From an uncultured Sphingomonadaceae bacterium (lineage in GTDB: Bacteria; Pseudomonadota; Alphaproteobacteria; Sphingomonadales; Sphingomonadaceae): a stretch of DNA of 64,000 nucleotides. The first letter of the stretch is position 1. Each line of letters begins with the position of its first letter. This document shows positions 17,230 to 25,709 of this stretch, piece by piece. The translations under genes were made by a program, and so were the position numbers. The notes below the pieces were generated by a model. The model searched no databases, was not told the origin of the DNA, and was given only the letters and a program-made list of their open reading frames with translations. The DNA lies in contig CALKUK010000011.1 in assembly GCA_937996655.1 (NCBI GenBank), positions 558,001-622,000 on the forward strand, written 5' to 3'.

Positions 17230-17934
17230 ATGACGTTTCCAAAGGCACCCGAAGGTGGCGCGCTTGTCGCGCTCATATCTGGCGGACTCGATTCGCTCGT
17301 GGTCGCAGCTATGGCGAAGGCCGCGGGCTGGCGGCTGTTTGCGCTGACGATTGACTATAACCAGCGTCACCGGATCGAGCTTCAGGCGGCGGCCCGTGTG
17401 GCAGAAGCCTTGGGAGCGGAACGACACGTCGTGCTGCCGCTCGATCTGACGCAATTTGGTGGCTCGGCACTGACCGACGGCGACATCGCTGTACCCAAGG
17501 GCGGCGTCGAGGCCGGTATTCCGATCACCTATGTGCCTGCGCGCAACACGATTTTCTTGTCGCTTTGCCTTGGTTGGGCAGAAGCTGTCGGCGCGCGGGA
17601 TATCGCCATTGGCGTCAATGCCCTCGACTATTCGGGCTACCCGGATTGTCGGGCCGACTTCATCGACGCCTTTGAAGCGATGGCCAACCTCGCCACGAAG
17701 GCCGGGGTGGAAGGTGATCCATTCAGCGTGCACACGCCATTGGTGCACATGACCAAGGCAGACATTGTGCGCGCCGGAACGGACCTGGGGATCAATCTCG
17801 GGCTCAGCTGGTCCTGTTATGACCCGACCCCGGATTTCCGCCATTGCGGTCAGTGTGACAGCTGCCGTCTGCGCCAAAAAGGTTTTGAAGAGGCAGGAAT
17901 GGCCGACCCGACCGATTATGCGGAACGACCATGA
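17230..17934 (+). CDS. queC: 7-cyano-7-deazaguanine synthase
   Basis: 234 residues. QueC turns 7-carboxy-7-deazaguanine into preQ0 with ATP and ammonia, on the way to queuosine in tRNA. The ATP pyrophosphatase loop SGGLDS is at about residue 17, and the zinc-binding cysteines (CYDP, CGQCDSCRLR) are near residues 196-214. It overlaps queE by 4 bp (ATGA), so the pair is translated together. QueD and QueF are not in the window. Confidence 0.95.
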   Translation: MTFPKAPEGGALVALISGGLDSLVVAAMAKAAGWRLFALTIDYNQRHRIELQAAARVAEALGAERHVVLPLDLTQFGGSALTDGDIAVPKGGVEAGIPITYVPARNTIFLSLCLGWAEAVGARDIAIGVNALDYSGYPDCRADFIDAFEAMANLATKAGVEGDPFSVHTPLVHMTKADIVRAGTDLGINLGLSWSCYDPTPDFRHCGQCDSCRLRQKGFEEAGMADPTDYAERP

Positions 17935-18566
17935 CCTATTCGGTCAAAGAAATTTTCCTGACATTGCAGGGGGAGGGTGCACAGGCGGGTCGCCGGGCTG
18001 TCTTCATGCGCTTTTCCGGATGCAATCTGTGGACGGGGCGGGAGCAGGATCGCGCAACGGCCATCTGCCAGTTTTGTGATACCGATTTTGTCGGCACCGA
18101 TGGAGAAGGCGGCGGCAAGTTTGCGACGGCGCAGGACTTGGCAGCTGTGGTTGCCGCCATTTGGGGCGCAGGGGTTGGTGGTACGCCCTATGTGGTTATC
18201 ACCGGCGGGGAGCCAATGCTCCAGCTGGATGAGACGCTCATCCATGCACTCCATGAACTTGGTTTTGAGATTGGCGTGGAGAGCAACGGCACGCTGCCCG
18301 CAACGCCTGGTATCGACTGGCTGTGCATCAGTCCCAAAGCCGGAAGCGAGGTCGTTCAGCGGCAGGGCAACGAGTTGAAGCTCGTCTGGCCGCAGCCGGG
18401 AAGCGATTGGGCGGCCATGGAAGGCTGGGCGTTCGACCATTTCCTGATCCAGCCGATGGACAGCGCGATGCGGGATGCGAATTTGAAGGCGTCCATCGAC
18501 TTCGTGATGGCGCATCCACGCTGGCGGCTCTCCCTGCAGACGCACAAGGCGCTTGGCCTGCCCTAA
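17931..18566 (+). CDS. queE: 7-carboxy-7-deazaguanine synthase, radical SAM
   Basis: 211 residues. The radical SAM iron-sulfur cysteines occur in the spaced form seen in QueE: FSGCNLWTG at about residue 27, then CQFC about 14 residues later (CX14CX2C). The GGEPMLQLDE stretch binds S-adenosylmethionine. It rearranges 6-carboxytetrahydropterin to the deazaguanine used by QueC. Operon partner of queC. The rpsB promoter and leader follow its stop. Confidence 0.94.
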   Translation: MTYSVKEIFLTLQGEGAQAGRRAVFMRFSGCNLWTGREQDRATAICQFCDTDFVGTDGEGGGKFATAQDLAAVVAAIWGAGVGGTPYVVITGGEPMLQLDETLIHALHELGFEIGVESNGTLPATPGIDWLCISPKAGSEVVQRQGNELKLVWPQPGSDWAAMEGWAFDHFLIQPMDSAMRDANLKASIDFVMAHPRWRLSLQTHKALGLP

Positions 18567-18703
18567 ATTGGCGGAAAGGCTTGCATTGTTGGGAAAGTCC
18601 GGTTAAGCGCGCCGTCCCAATCCCGCATGGGAGGCACATAAACCGGTGCGGAGCGTTGCTCCGTTCTCGCCTCTCAGTGGACCAACCGGAAGGATATATC
18701 CCT
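18567..18703 (+). promoter_or_regulatory. Structured leader of rpsB
   Basis: The 137 bp before rpsB can fold: CCGGTT (18599-18604) pairs with AACCGG (18641-18646) around an inner CCC/GGG hairpin, and CGGAGC (18649-18654) pairs with GCTCCG (18658-18663). Leaders of rpsB in other bacteria are bound by S2 to repress rpsB and tsf. Autoregulation here is inferred from position and structure. A ribosome site (GGAAGGA) precedes the ATG. Confidence 0.45.
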
Positions 18704-19462
18704 ATGGCAGCTCCTACTGTCACGATGCACCAATTGCTTGAAGCAGGTGCACATTTTGGCCACCAGACGCACCGCTGGAACCCGAAGATGAAGCCTTACA
18801 TCTTTGGTGATCGCAACGGCGTGCACATTCTAGATCTCTCGCAGTCCGTTCCGCTGTTCGCGCGCGCCCTCGACTTTGTGTCGCAGACGGCAGCCCGGGG
18901 CGGCAAGGTTCTGTTTGTCGGCACCAAGCGCCAGGCACAGGGCCCGATTGCCGATGCAGCCCGCGCTTCGGGTCAGCACTTCGTAAACCACCGCTGGCTC
19001 GGCGGCATGCTGACCAACTGGAAGACCATTTCCGGTTCGATCAAGCGTCTGAAGACGATGGAAGAAACGCTTTCGGGTGACACCGCTGGTTTCACCAAGA
19101 AGGAAGTTCTTCAGATGACGCGTGAGCGCGACAAGCTGGAACTTTCGCTTGGCGGTATCCGCGACATGGGCGGCGTTCCCGATGTCATGTTCGTGATCGA
19201 TGCCAACAAGGAAGAACTGGCGATCAAGGAAGCCAACGTTCTTGGTATCCCTGTCGTCGCCATTCTCGACTCGAACGTTTCGCCTGATGGCATCGCTTTC
19301 CCGGTTCCGGGCAATGACGACGCCAGCCGTGCCATCCGTTTGTACTGCGATGCCATCGCAACCGCTGCGACCCGTGGTGGTCAGCAGGGCGCCGCATCGC
19401 GTGGTGTCGATCTTGGCGCAATGGATGAGCCGCCGGCCGAAGCCGTCCTCGCCGACGCCTGA
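18704..19462 (+). CDS. rpsB: 30S ribosomal protein S2
   Basis: 252 residues from the ATG at 18704; the frame stays open upstream into queE but the S2 family begins at MAAPTVTMHQLLEAGAHFGHQTHRWNPKM. The HLLDL-like HILDLSQSV, VGTKRQAQ and NHRWLGGMLTNW segments are standard S2 signatures. The C-terminal tail is Ala-rich. It heads the conserved rpsB-tsf-pyrH-frr-uppS-cdsA-dxr-rseP-bamA run. A REP-like element separates it from tsf. Confidence 0.97.
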   Translation: MAAPTVTMHQLLEAGAHFGHQTHRWNPKMKPYIFGDRNGVHILDLSQSVPLFARALDFVSQTAARGGKVLFVGTKRQAQGPIADAARASGQHFVNHRWLGGMLTNWKTISGSIKRLKTMEETLSGDTAGFTKKEVLQMTRERDKLELSLGGIRDMGGVPDVMFVIDANKEELAIKEANVLGIPVVAILDSNVSPDGIAFPVPGNDDASRAIRLYCDAIATAATRGGQQGAASRGVDLGAMDEPPAEAVLADA

Positions 19463-19470
19463 TCTGATTT

Positions 19471-19546
19471 GTCATTCCCGTGAAAGCGGGAATCCGTAAC
19501 GCGCCCTTTGTGGCGCTCACAGGGCCCCCGCTACGGCGGGGGTGAC
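19471..19546. repeat. REP-like pair of inverted hairpins between rpsB and tsf
   Basis: Two hairpins face each other: ATTCCCG/CGGGAAT (19474-19493, loop TGAAAG) and CCCCCGC/GCGGGGG (19525-19542, loop TACG), flanked by GTCA at 19471 and TGAC at 19543. The sequence GTCATTCCCG(C/T)GAAAGCGGGAAT is a familiar proteobacterial REP-type palindrome. No other copy was noticed in this window. It may stabilise mRNA ends or modulate rpsB versus tsf levels. Confidence 0.6.
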
Positions 19547-19573
19547 GCCATTTAGAACCGAAAGGACAAGAAC

Positions 19574-20497
19574 ATGGCAGAAATTACTGCTTCGATGGTC
19601 AAGGATCTGCGCGAGAAATCCGGCGCAGGCATGATGGACTGCAAAAAGGCGCTTTCCGAAGCCAATGGCGACATGGAAGCCGCCGTTGACTGGCTGCGCG
19701 CCAAAGGCCTCGCCACCGCCTCCAAGAAGTCGAGCCGCACGGCCGCTGAAGGTCTGGTTGGCGTTGCTGTCAGCGGCACCACGGGTGCTGCGGTTGAAGT
19801 GAACTCCGAAACAGACTTCGTCGCCAAGAACGACCAGTTCCAGGACTTCGTCCGCAGCGTGACGCAGATTGCGCTCGCGACCGGCGATAACGTCGAAGCG
19901 CTGGCAGGTGCCGCCTATCCTTCGGGCGGGACGGTTGCTGAAAAGCTGACCAACAACATTGCAACGATTGGTGAAAACCAGACGCTGCGTCGTGCCAAGG
20001 TGCTGACGGTCGATCAGGGTGCTGTTGTGGCCTATGTCCACAATGCCGTGACGACGGGCCTCGGCAAGATCGGCGTGCTCGTCGCGCTTGAAAGCGCAGC
20101 GCCTGCGGACAAGCTTGAAGCGCTCGGCAAGCAGTTGGCCATGCATGTGGCTGCAGCTTTCCCACTGGCGCTCGACGAAGCTGGCATTCCTGCTGACGTG
20201 ATCGAGCGTGAACGCAAGATCGCCGAGGAAAAGGCAGCTGAAAGCGGCAAGCCTGCAGAAGTGATCGCCAAGATGGTCGATGGCGGCGTTGCCAAGTTCG
20301 TCAAGGAAAACGCCTTGTTGAACCAGCTGTTCGTCATGGACGGCAAGACCAAGATTTCCGACGTTGTTGCCGCAGCCGGCAAGGACGCCGGAGCGCCGAT
20401 CGTGCTGAAGGACTATGTCCGCTTCCAGCTCGGCGAAGGCATTGAGAAGGTTGAAAGCGACTTCGCCGCAGAAGTCGCTGCCGCAGCGGGCCTTTAA
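19574..20497 (+). CDS. tsf: Elongation factor Ts
   Basis: 307 residues. The N-terminal UBA-like domain shows VKDLREKSGAGMMDCKKALSEANGDMEAAVDWLR, the EF-Tu-binding core has the conserved TDFVAKND segment, and the C-terminal module ends in LGEGIEKVE. It releases GDP from EF-Tu. AAAGGA lies about 7 bp before the ATG. A GC-rich hairpin follows the stop, before pyrH. Confidence 0.97.
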   Translation: MAEITASMVKDLREKSGAGMMDCKKALSEANGDMEAAVDWLRAKGLATASKKSSRTAAEGLVGVAVSGTTGAAVEVNSETDFVAKNDQFQDFVRSVTQIALATGDNVEALAGAAYPSGGTVAEKLTNNIATIGENQTLRRAKVLTVDQGAVVAYVHNAVTTGLGKIGVLVALESAAPADKLEALGKQLAMHVAAAFPLALDEAGIPADVIERERKIAEEKAAESGKPAEVIAKMVDGGVAKFVKENALLNQLFVMDGKTKISDVVAAAGKDAGAPIVLKDYVRFQLGEGIEKVESDFAAEVAAAAGL

Positions 20498-20514
20498 GCC
20501 CGACGCTTGGCAAG

Positions 20515-20542
20515 GGCGCGCACCCGCATTAGGGTGCGCGCC
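20515..20542 (+). terminator. GC-rich hairpin between tsf and pyrH
   Basis: A perfect 11-bp stem GGCGCGCACCC / GGGTGCGCGCC with a 6-base loop lies 18 bases after the tsf stop. No U run follows, so it may pause or partly terminate transcription, or protect the rpsB-tsf message, rather than fully end it. Confidence 0.5.
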
Positions 20543-20583
20543 ACGCCTTTGGTCTGCTTGTTTTCAGAAAGATTTTCCCGCCC

Positions 20584-21306
20584 ATGACGCGTCCCGGCTT
20601 CAAACGTATTCTCCTGAAGCTGTCCGGTGAAGTTTTGATGGGGGATCAGGGCTTTGGCATCCAGCCAGAGACCGTTGCCCGCATGGCGCAGGAAGTGAAG
20701 GCGGCCAAGGATGCCGGCTTTGAAGTCTGTCTTGTCATTGGCGGCGGTAATATCTTCCGCGGCATGGCAGGGGCGGCCAAGGGTATGGATCGTGCCCAGG
20801 CCGATTATATGGGCATGCTGGCGACGATCATGAACGCGCTGGCCATGCAAAATGCGCTGGAACAGCTTGGCGTTGATACGCGGGTGCAGTCTGCCATCCA
20901 GATGGATCAGGTCTGTGAACCCGTCATCCGCCGCCGTGCCGAGCGCCACATCCAGAAGGGCCGGGTCGTTATTTTCGCAGCGGGCGTCGGCAGCCCCTAT
21001 TTCACCACGGATTCCGGAGCGGCGCTGCGCGCGGCGGAGATGAAGTGCGATGCCTTGTTCAAAGGCACCAGTGTTGACGGCGTCTATGATGCGGACCCCA
21101 AGCTGGTTCCGACGGCAACTCGCTATGAAAGCCTCAGCTTTGACACGGTGTTGTCAGACAATCTGAAGGTGATGGATGCCAGCGCCGTCGCGCTGTGCCG
21201 TGATAACAATATTCCGATCGTCGTGTTTTCGATCCGTGAGGATGGCAATCTTGCCCGTGTCCTTGCGGGTGAAGGAACCGCGACCATCGTCACAAACAAA
21301 AATTGA
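20584..21306 (+). CDS. pyrH: Uridylate kinase
   Basis: 240 residues, amino-acid kinase fold. It phosphorylates UMP to UDP as a hexamer. Seen motifs: KLSGEVLMG at the start, VIGGGNIFRG for phosphate binding, TDSGAALRAAEM, and the DGVYDADPK loop typical of the family. It sits 13 bp before frr, in the same transcript. Confidence 0.97.
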   Translation: MTRPGFKRILLKLSGEVLMGDQGFGIQPETVARMAQEVKAAKDAGFEVCLVIGGGNIFRGMAGAAKGMDRAQADYMGMLATIMNALAMQNALEQLGVDTRVQSAIQMDQVCEPVIRRRAERHIQKGRVVIFAAGVGSPYFTTDSGAALRAAEMKCDALFKGTSVDGVYDADPKLVPTATRYESLSFDTVLSDNLKVMDASAVALCRDNNIPIVVFSIREDGNLARVLAGEGTATIVTNKN

Positions 21307-21318
21307 GGGAGCAGGACA

Positions 21319-21876
21319 ATGCCATCCTATGACAAAGCCGATATTGAACGCCGCATGCACGGCGCGCTGGAGTCGCTGAAGAGCGATCTCGGTGGTCTGC
21401 GCACAGGCCGTGCCAATACGACATTGCTCGACCCAATTCAGGTCGAAGTTTATGGCGCGAACATGCCGCTCAATCAGGTTGCCACGGTCTCCGCGCCGGA
21501 ACCGCGCATGTTGTCTGTTCAAGTTTGGGATAAGTCGAACGTTACGCCCGTTGAAAAGGCCATCCGGAATGCCGGGCTCGGCATCAACCCGATCACCGAT
21601 GGTCAGAACATCCGCTTGCCTATCCCGGACATGACCGAGGATCGCCGCAAGGAACTCGCCAAGCTTGCGCACCAATATGCGGAAAAGGCGAAAATCGCCG
21701 TCCGCAACGTGCGCCGCGATGGCAATGACGCGTTGAAGGCGGATGAGAAGAAGAAAGAGATCAGCGAGGATGATCGCAAGCGTCTGGAAACAGAAGTCCA
21801 GAAGCTGACAGATGCGACCATTTCTGAAATTGATGCGGCACTTGCTTCGAAGGAAAAGGAAATCCTCACCAAGTGA
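21319..21876 (+). CDS. frr: Ribosome recycling factor
   Basis: 185 residues, the usual length. With EF-G it splits post-termination ribosomes. The long-helix domain shows LKSDLGGLRTGRAN at the start and VRRDGNDALK later, with the conserved NPITDGQNIRLPIP loop in the middle. A GGGAGCAGGA ribosome site precedes the ATG. Its TGA overlaps the GTG start of uppS. Confidence 0.97.
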   Translation: MPSYDKADIERRMHGALESLKSDLGGLRTGRANTTLLDPIQVEVYGANMPLNQVATVSAPEPRMLSVQVWDKSNVTPVEKAIRNAGLGINPITDGQNIRLPIPDMTEDRRKELAKLAHQYAEKAKIAVRNVRRDGNDALKADEKKKEISEDDRKRLETEVQKLTDATISEIDAALASKEKEILTK

Positions 21877-22613
21877 GCGGTGCCTCGGCCCCTGCGGCCG
21901 CGGCAGGGCAGGGCGGCAACGTCCCCCGGCATGTCGCGATCATTATGGACGGCAATGGTCGATGGGCCAAGCGCCGGCATCTTCCGCGCATTGCCGGACA
22001 TCGCAAGGGCATTGAGGCGGCGAAGGCTGTCGTACGTGCGGCGGGGGACCTCGGCATTGACGTCCTGACGCTTTACGCTTTTTCCACCGAAAACTGGCGT
22101 CGCCCGGCGGATGAGGTCAGCGACCTGATGGGGCTTTTGCGTCGGTTCATCGTCGACGACATTGACGAGTTGGCGGCCAATGGGGTGCGCCTGCGCATCA
22201 TTGGCAACTATCAGGCGCTCAAGCCCGATTTGGTCAAGCTGATCGATGAGGCAATGGCGCGGACGTCAGGCAATACGCGGACTACGCTTGTCATCGCGCT
22301 GAACTATGGCTCGCAATTGGAAATCGCGCGGGCCGCGCAGATCCTTGCGGCGCGGGTGCAGGATGGCACCCTGACGGTCGACCAGATCACGCCGGACGCG
22401 TTGGAGGCTGAACTTTACACATCGGATATTCCTGCGCCCGATCTGGTCATCCGGACCTCGGGAGAACAACGGCTATCCAACTTTCTTCTCTGGCAGGCGG
22501 CTTATGCTGAGCTCATATTTGTGAACACGCTCTGGCCCGATTTCGGAAAGAATGAACTGGCTTCTGCCATCACAGCCTATGGGGAGCGTGAACGGCGCTT
22601 TGGTGGTCTATGA
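21873..22613 (+). CDS. uppS: Isoprenyl (undecaprenyl) diphosphate synthase
   Basis: 246 residues from a GTG start that overlaps the frr stop. It extends farnesyl diphosphate with isopentenyl diphosphate in cis to make the C55 lipid carrier for peptidoglycan. The DGNGRWA motif with the catalytic Asp is at about residue 27, and the C-terminal substrate region reads PDLVIRTSGEQRLSNFLLWQ. Overlaps cdsA by 4 bp. Confidence 0.96.
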   Translation: MSGASAPAAAAGQGGNVPRHVAIIMDGNGRWAKRRHLPRIAGHRKGIEAAKAVVRAAGDLGIDVLTLYAFSTENWRRPADEVSDLMGLLRRFIVDDIDELAANGVRLRIIGNYQALKPDLVKLIDEAMARTSGNTRTTLVIALNYGSQLEIARAAQILAARVQDGTLTVDQITPDALEAELYTSDIPAPDLVIRTSGEQRLSNFLLWQAAYAELIFVNTLWPDFGKNELASAITAYGERERRFGGL

Positions 22614-23368
22614 CGCCTGAACTTCTCCAGCGGGTGACCGTTGGCCTTCTTCTGATCATCGTGGCTGTGCTGGAGCTTTGGCTTGGTGGCAGCGCCCTTT
22701 GGGTGCTGGCGACTGTCGCAGCACTCATCATGGCTGGCGAATGGGCCGGGCTGACGCGCGGGGCTGATCAGCGCCGCCTGAGCCAATATGCCCTGTGCGT
22801 TCCGCTTGCGCTCCTGTCTCCACTGGCAGCGGGGCCTGGCATCGTTGCACTGTCCGCCATTGCAGGCGCGACGATTCTCCTCCTGATCATCACGCGCAAC
22901 CGCTGGCTGGCAGCCGGTATCCCTTATGTCGCCTTGCCGATCACAGCTTTGCTGTGGATCCGCATGCAGGACAATGGCTTGCTTTTGGCCTTTTGGGCGT
23001 TGTCGCTCGTCTGGGCGACCGACATCGGTGCCTTTTTTGCGGGCCGCAATTTCGGCGGGCCAAAGGTCGCGCCCGCGATCAGCCCGAACAAGACATGGTC
23101 GGGCCTCATCGGCGGGATGGCCGCAGCGCTCCTGCTCGGCTGGGCGTTGGCGAGCTATTTTGATCTGCCATTCCAACTGGCCATTGCGAGCCCCGGTCTC
23201 GCGTTGCTGGCCCAGGTTGGCGACTTTTTTGAAAGCTGGATGAAGCGGCGGGCAGGGGTGAAGGATAGCGGCAAGATATTGCCCGGCCATGGCGGCGTAT
23301 TGGATCGGCTGGATGGCGTCGTGACGTCATTGCCCGTCGCCGCCCTCCTCATCTGGCATCTCGGCTAA
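22610..23368 (+). CDS. cdsA: Phosphatidate cytidylyltransferase
   Basis: 252 residues with about seven hydrophobic segments. It makes CDP-diacylglycerol, the branch point of phospholipid synthesis, in the inner membrane. The CdsA signature is near the C-terminus: WMKRRAGVKDSGKILPGHGG followed by VLDRLDG, with the metal-binding Asp residues. Start and stop are tightly packed with uppS and dxr. Confidence 0.94.
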   Translation: MTPELLQRVTVGLLLIIVAVLELWLGGSALWVLATVAALIMAGEWAGLTRGADQRRLSQYALCVPLALLSPLAAGPGIVALSAIAGATILLLIITRNRWLAAGIPYVALPITALLWIRMQDNGLLLAFWALSLVWATDIGAFFAGRNFGGPKVAPAISPNKTWSGLIGGMAAALLLGWALASYFDLPFQLAIASPGLALLAQVGDFFESWMKRRAGVKDSGKILPGHGGVLDRLDGVVTSLPVAALLIWHLG

Positions 23369-23378
23369 GGATGCTGTC

Positions 23379-24536
23379 GTGAAGACAGTCTCCATCCTCG
23401 GCGCAACGGGTTCGATCGGTCAGTCGACGCTTGACCTCGTCCAGCGGTCCCCTGACGCTTATCAGGTGCTCGCCCTGACGGCGGCAAGGGATGTCGACGG
23501 ACTGGCGGCCGCAGCGCGGGCGACCAATGCCCGACTGGCCGTCATTGCGGATGACACGCGCCATGATGCTTTAAAATCAGCACTTTCCGGCACCAATATT
23601 GCGGTTGCGTCCGGCCCGCAGGCGTTGATTGAGGCGGCGCATCTTGATGCGGACTGGACGATGGCGGCGATCGTCGGCTGTGCAGGTCTTGCCCCAACAC
23701 TCGCGGCGCTGGAACGCGGCAAGACTGTGGCGTTGGCCAATAAGGAGGCGCTGGTTTCGGCAGGGGATTTGATGCTCGCCGTCGCACGAGCCTCTGGCGC
23801 GACGTTGTTGCCGACCGACAGTGAACACAACGCCGTTTTCCAATGCCTTGATCAATCCGCGCCCAAGAGTGTTGCCAAGATCATCCTGACGGCGAGCGGC
23901 GGTCCGTTCCGGACGTGGACCAAGGCCCAAATGCAGGCGGCGCAGCCCGAACAGGCGCTCAAGCACCCGAACTGGTCCATGGGCGCCAAGATCACCATCG
24001 ATAGCGCGACCATGTTCAACAAGGGGTTGGAGCTAATCGAGGCCCATTATCTGTTTGATATGCCTGCAGACCGGCTGGAGGTGATCTTCCACCCACAATC
24101 CGTCATCCATTCCATGGTCGAATATGTGGACGGGTCGGTGTTGGCGCAGATGGGTGCACCAGATATGCGTATTCCGATTGCGCATTGCCTCGCTTGGCCA
24201 GACCGGATTGATACACCGGTTGCTCGCCTCAACCTTGCGGAGGTGGCGCGCCTTGAATTTGAGGCGCCCGATGAGGACCGTTTTCCCGCGCTTCGCCTCG
24301 CGCGGGAAGCGATGGTCGCGGGTGGCGCAAAACCGGCCATTTTGAACGCGGCAAATGAAGTAGCGGTCGCAGCCTTTTTGGAACGGCGGATCGCATTTAC
24401 GAACATTGCAGTGATTGTGGAATCTGTCCTGCACGCCTATGACGCAGCGGCGCCGTCATCCATCTCCGATGTGTTGGAGATCGACGGTCAGGCTCGGCGC
24501 TTGGCCGCGCGTAGCATGGAGGCCTTACCCGCATGA
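23379..24536 (+). CDS. dxr: 1-deoxy-D-xylulose 5-phosphate reductoisomerase
   Basis: 385 residues. It makes 2-C-methyl-D-erythritol 4-phosphate in the non-mevalonate isoprenoid pathway. The NADPH loop GATGSIGQST is at residues 7-16; LANKEALVSAG and the catalytic loop TDSEHNAVFQCL are present, as is HPNWSMGAKITIDSATMFNK. Start is GTG at 23379 with AAGGA upstream; it overlaps rseP by 4 bp. The ispDF fusion for later steps is at 53155-54300. Confidence 0.97.
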   Translation: MKTVSILGATGSIGQSTLDLVQRSPDAYQVLALTAARDVDGLAAAARATNARLAVIADDTRHDALKSALSGTNIAVASGPQALIEAAHLDADWTMAAIVGCAGLAPTLAALERGKTVALANKEALVSAGDLMLAVARASGATLLPTDSEHNAVFQCLDQSAPKSVAKIILTASGGPFRTWTKAQMQAAQPEQALKHPNWSMGAKITIDSATMFNKGLELIEAHYLFDMPADRLEVIFHPQSVIHSMVEYVDGSVLAQMGAPDMRIPIAHCLAWPDRIDTPVARLNLAEVARLEFEAPDEDRFPALRLAREAMVAGGAKPAILNAANEVAVAAFLERRIAFTNIAVIVESVLHAYDAAAPSSISDVLEIDGQARRLAARSMEALPA

Positions 24537-25666
24537 TGGAATCGCCCGGACTTCTCTGGACGGTTGCGTGCTTCATCCTCGTCATCGGGCCACTCGTGTT
24601 CGTGCACGAAATGGGGCATTTTCTTGCGGCGCGCTGGTGTGGCGTGCAGGTCGAGGCGTTTTCTATCGGTTTCGGGCGTGAGCTTGTCGGCTGGACGGAC
24701 CGGCATGGCACCCGTTGGAAAGTCGCCTGGATGCCGCTTGGCGGCTATGTGCGCTTTGCGGGCGACATGAATGGGGCCAGCATGGAAGACAGCCGGTGGC
24801 GTCAATTGCCGCCGGACCAGCAGGAGCGCGTTTTCCACGCCAAGCCGCTATGGCAGCGGGCCTTTGTCGTTTTTGCTGGGCCACTTGCGAACTTTATTGC
24901 CGCCATTGCCATTTTGAGCGCCTTTGCCGTCGCTTATGGTGAGGGCAAGACCCCGGCTGTTATCGAAATTCTTCAGCAGGGGTCTCCCGCCGACAAGGCA
25001 GGCCTGCGTATCGGAGACCGGATCACCCGGATCAATGACCGGTCGGTGGCCAGTTTTGATGAAATTTATCCCATCATTCAGGATCGCCCCGGAGAGAAGC
25101 TTGATCTGACGTTGGAGCGCGCCGGACGGACGTTTGACGTCGCGGTGACCCCCAGCACGGTTGTTGAGAAGGATCGGTTCGGCAATGTGTACCGGATTGG
25201 GCGGATCGGCATCGGATCGTCAACGACCCGAGTCACTGTGCCGGTCCCATTTTATAAAGCGCCCTTTGTCGCGGTCCGGCAGACCTCTGAAATCTTGGAT
25301 CGGATGGTCACCGGCATCTGGCAACTCGTGACTGGGCGCCGATCTGTGGGGGAATTAGGCGGCCCCATCAAGATCGCTCAGATATCGGGGCAGGCGGCCA
25401 CGCTGGGCTGGCAGGAGTTTGTCTATTTGGTTGCCTTGATCTCGATTAACTTGGGGTTCATCAACCTATTGCCAGTGCCAATGCTTGATGGAGGTCATCT
25501 CAGCTTCTATGCGGTCGAAGCCATTCAGCGGCGGCCTGTCAGTCCGAAAACGATGGAACTCGCATTCCGGTCAGGTATGTACGTTTTGCTGGCGCTGATG
25601 GTTTTCGTGACGTTGAACGATCTCGGGTCGCTGGGGCTTTGGCGACTGGCCGGTTTAGACGGATAA
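24533..25666 (+). CDS. rseP: Site-2 protease, RseP/MmpA family
   Basis: 377 residues. The first membrane helix carries the zinc motif HEMGH in VFVHEMGHFLAARW. A PDZ domain (about 130-210, with GSPADKAGLRIGDRITRIN) lies in the periplasm, and the third helix has the NLLPVPMLDGGHL motif with the third zinc ligand Asp. It cuts anti-sigma factors and other single-pass proteins inside the membrane. It sits just before bamA, its usual place. Confidence 0.95.
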   Translation: MMESPGLLWTVACFILVIGPLVFVHEMGHFLAARWCGVQVEAFSIGFGRELVGWTDRHGTRWKVAWMPLGGYVRFAGDMNGASMEDSRWRQLPPDQQERVFHAKPLWQRAFVVFAGPLANFIAAIAILSAFAVAYGEGKTPAVIEILQQGSPADKAGLRIGDRITRINDRSVASFDEIYPIIQDRPGEKLDLTLERAGRTFDVAVTPSTVVEKDRFGNVYRIGRIGIGSSTTRVTVPVPFYKAPFVAVRQTSEILDRMVTGIWQLVTGRRSVGELGGPIKIAQISGQAATLGWQEFVYLVALISINLGFINLLPVPMLDGGHLSFYAVEAIQRRPVSPKTMELAFRSGMYVLLALMVFVTLNDLGSLGLWRLAGLDG

Positions 25667-25709
25667 AATTGCAGGTTTCCTGCTTCGGATTTTTGGTGAG
25701 AGAGAGCGC

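Noticed and set aside
17101..17877. Minus-strand frame opposite queC
   Set aside because: QueC is certain on the plus strand; the frame also spans a terminator.
18323..18703. N-terminal extension of rpsB
   Set aside because: It runs through queE coding DNA in another frame; S2 starts at 18704.
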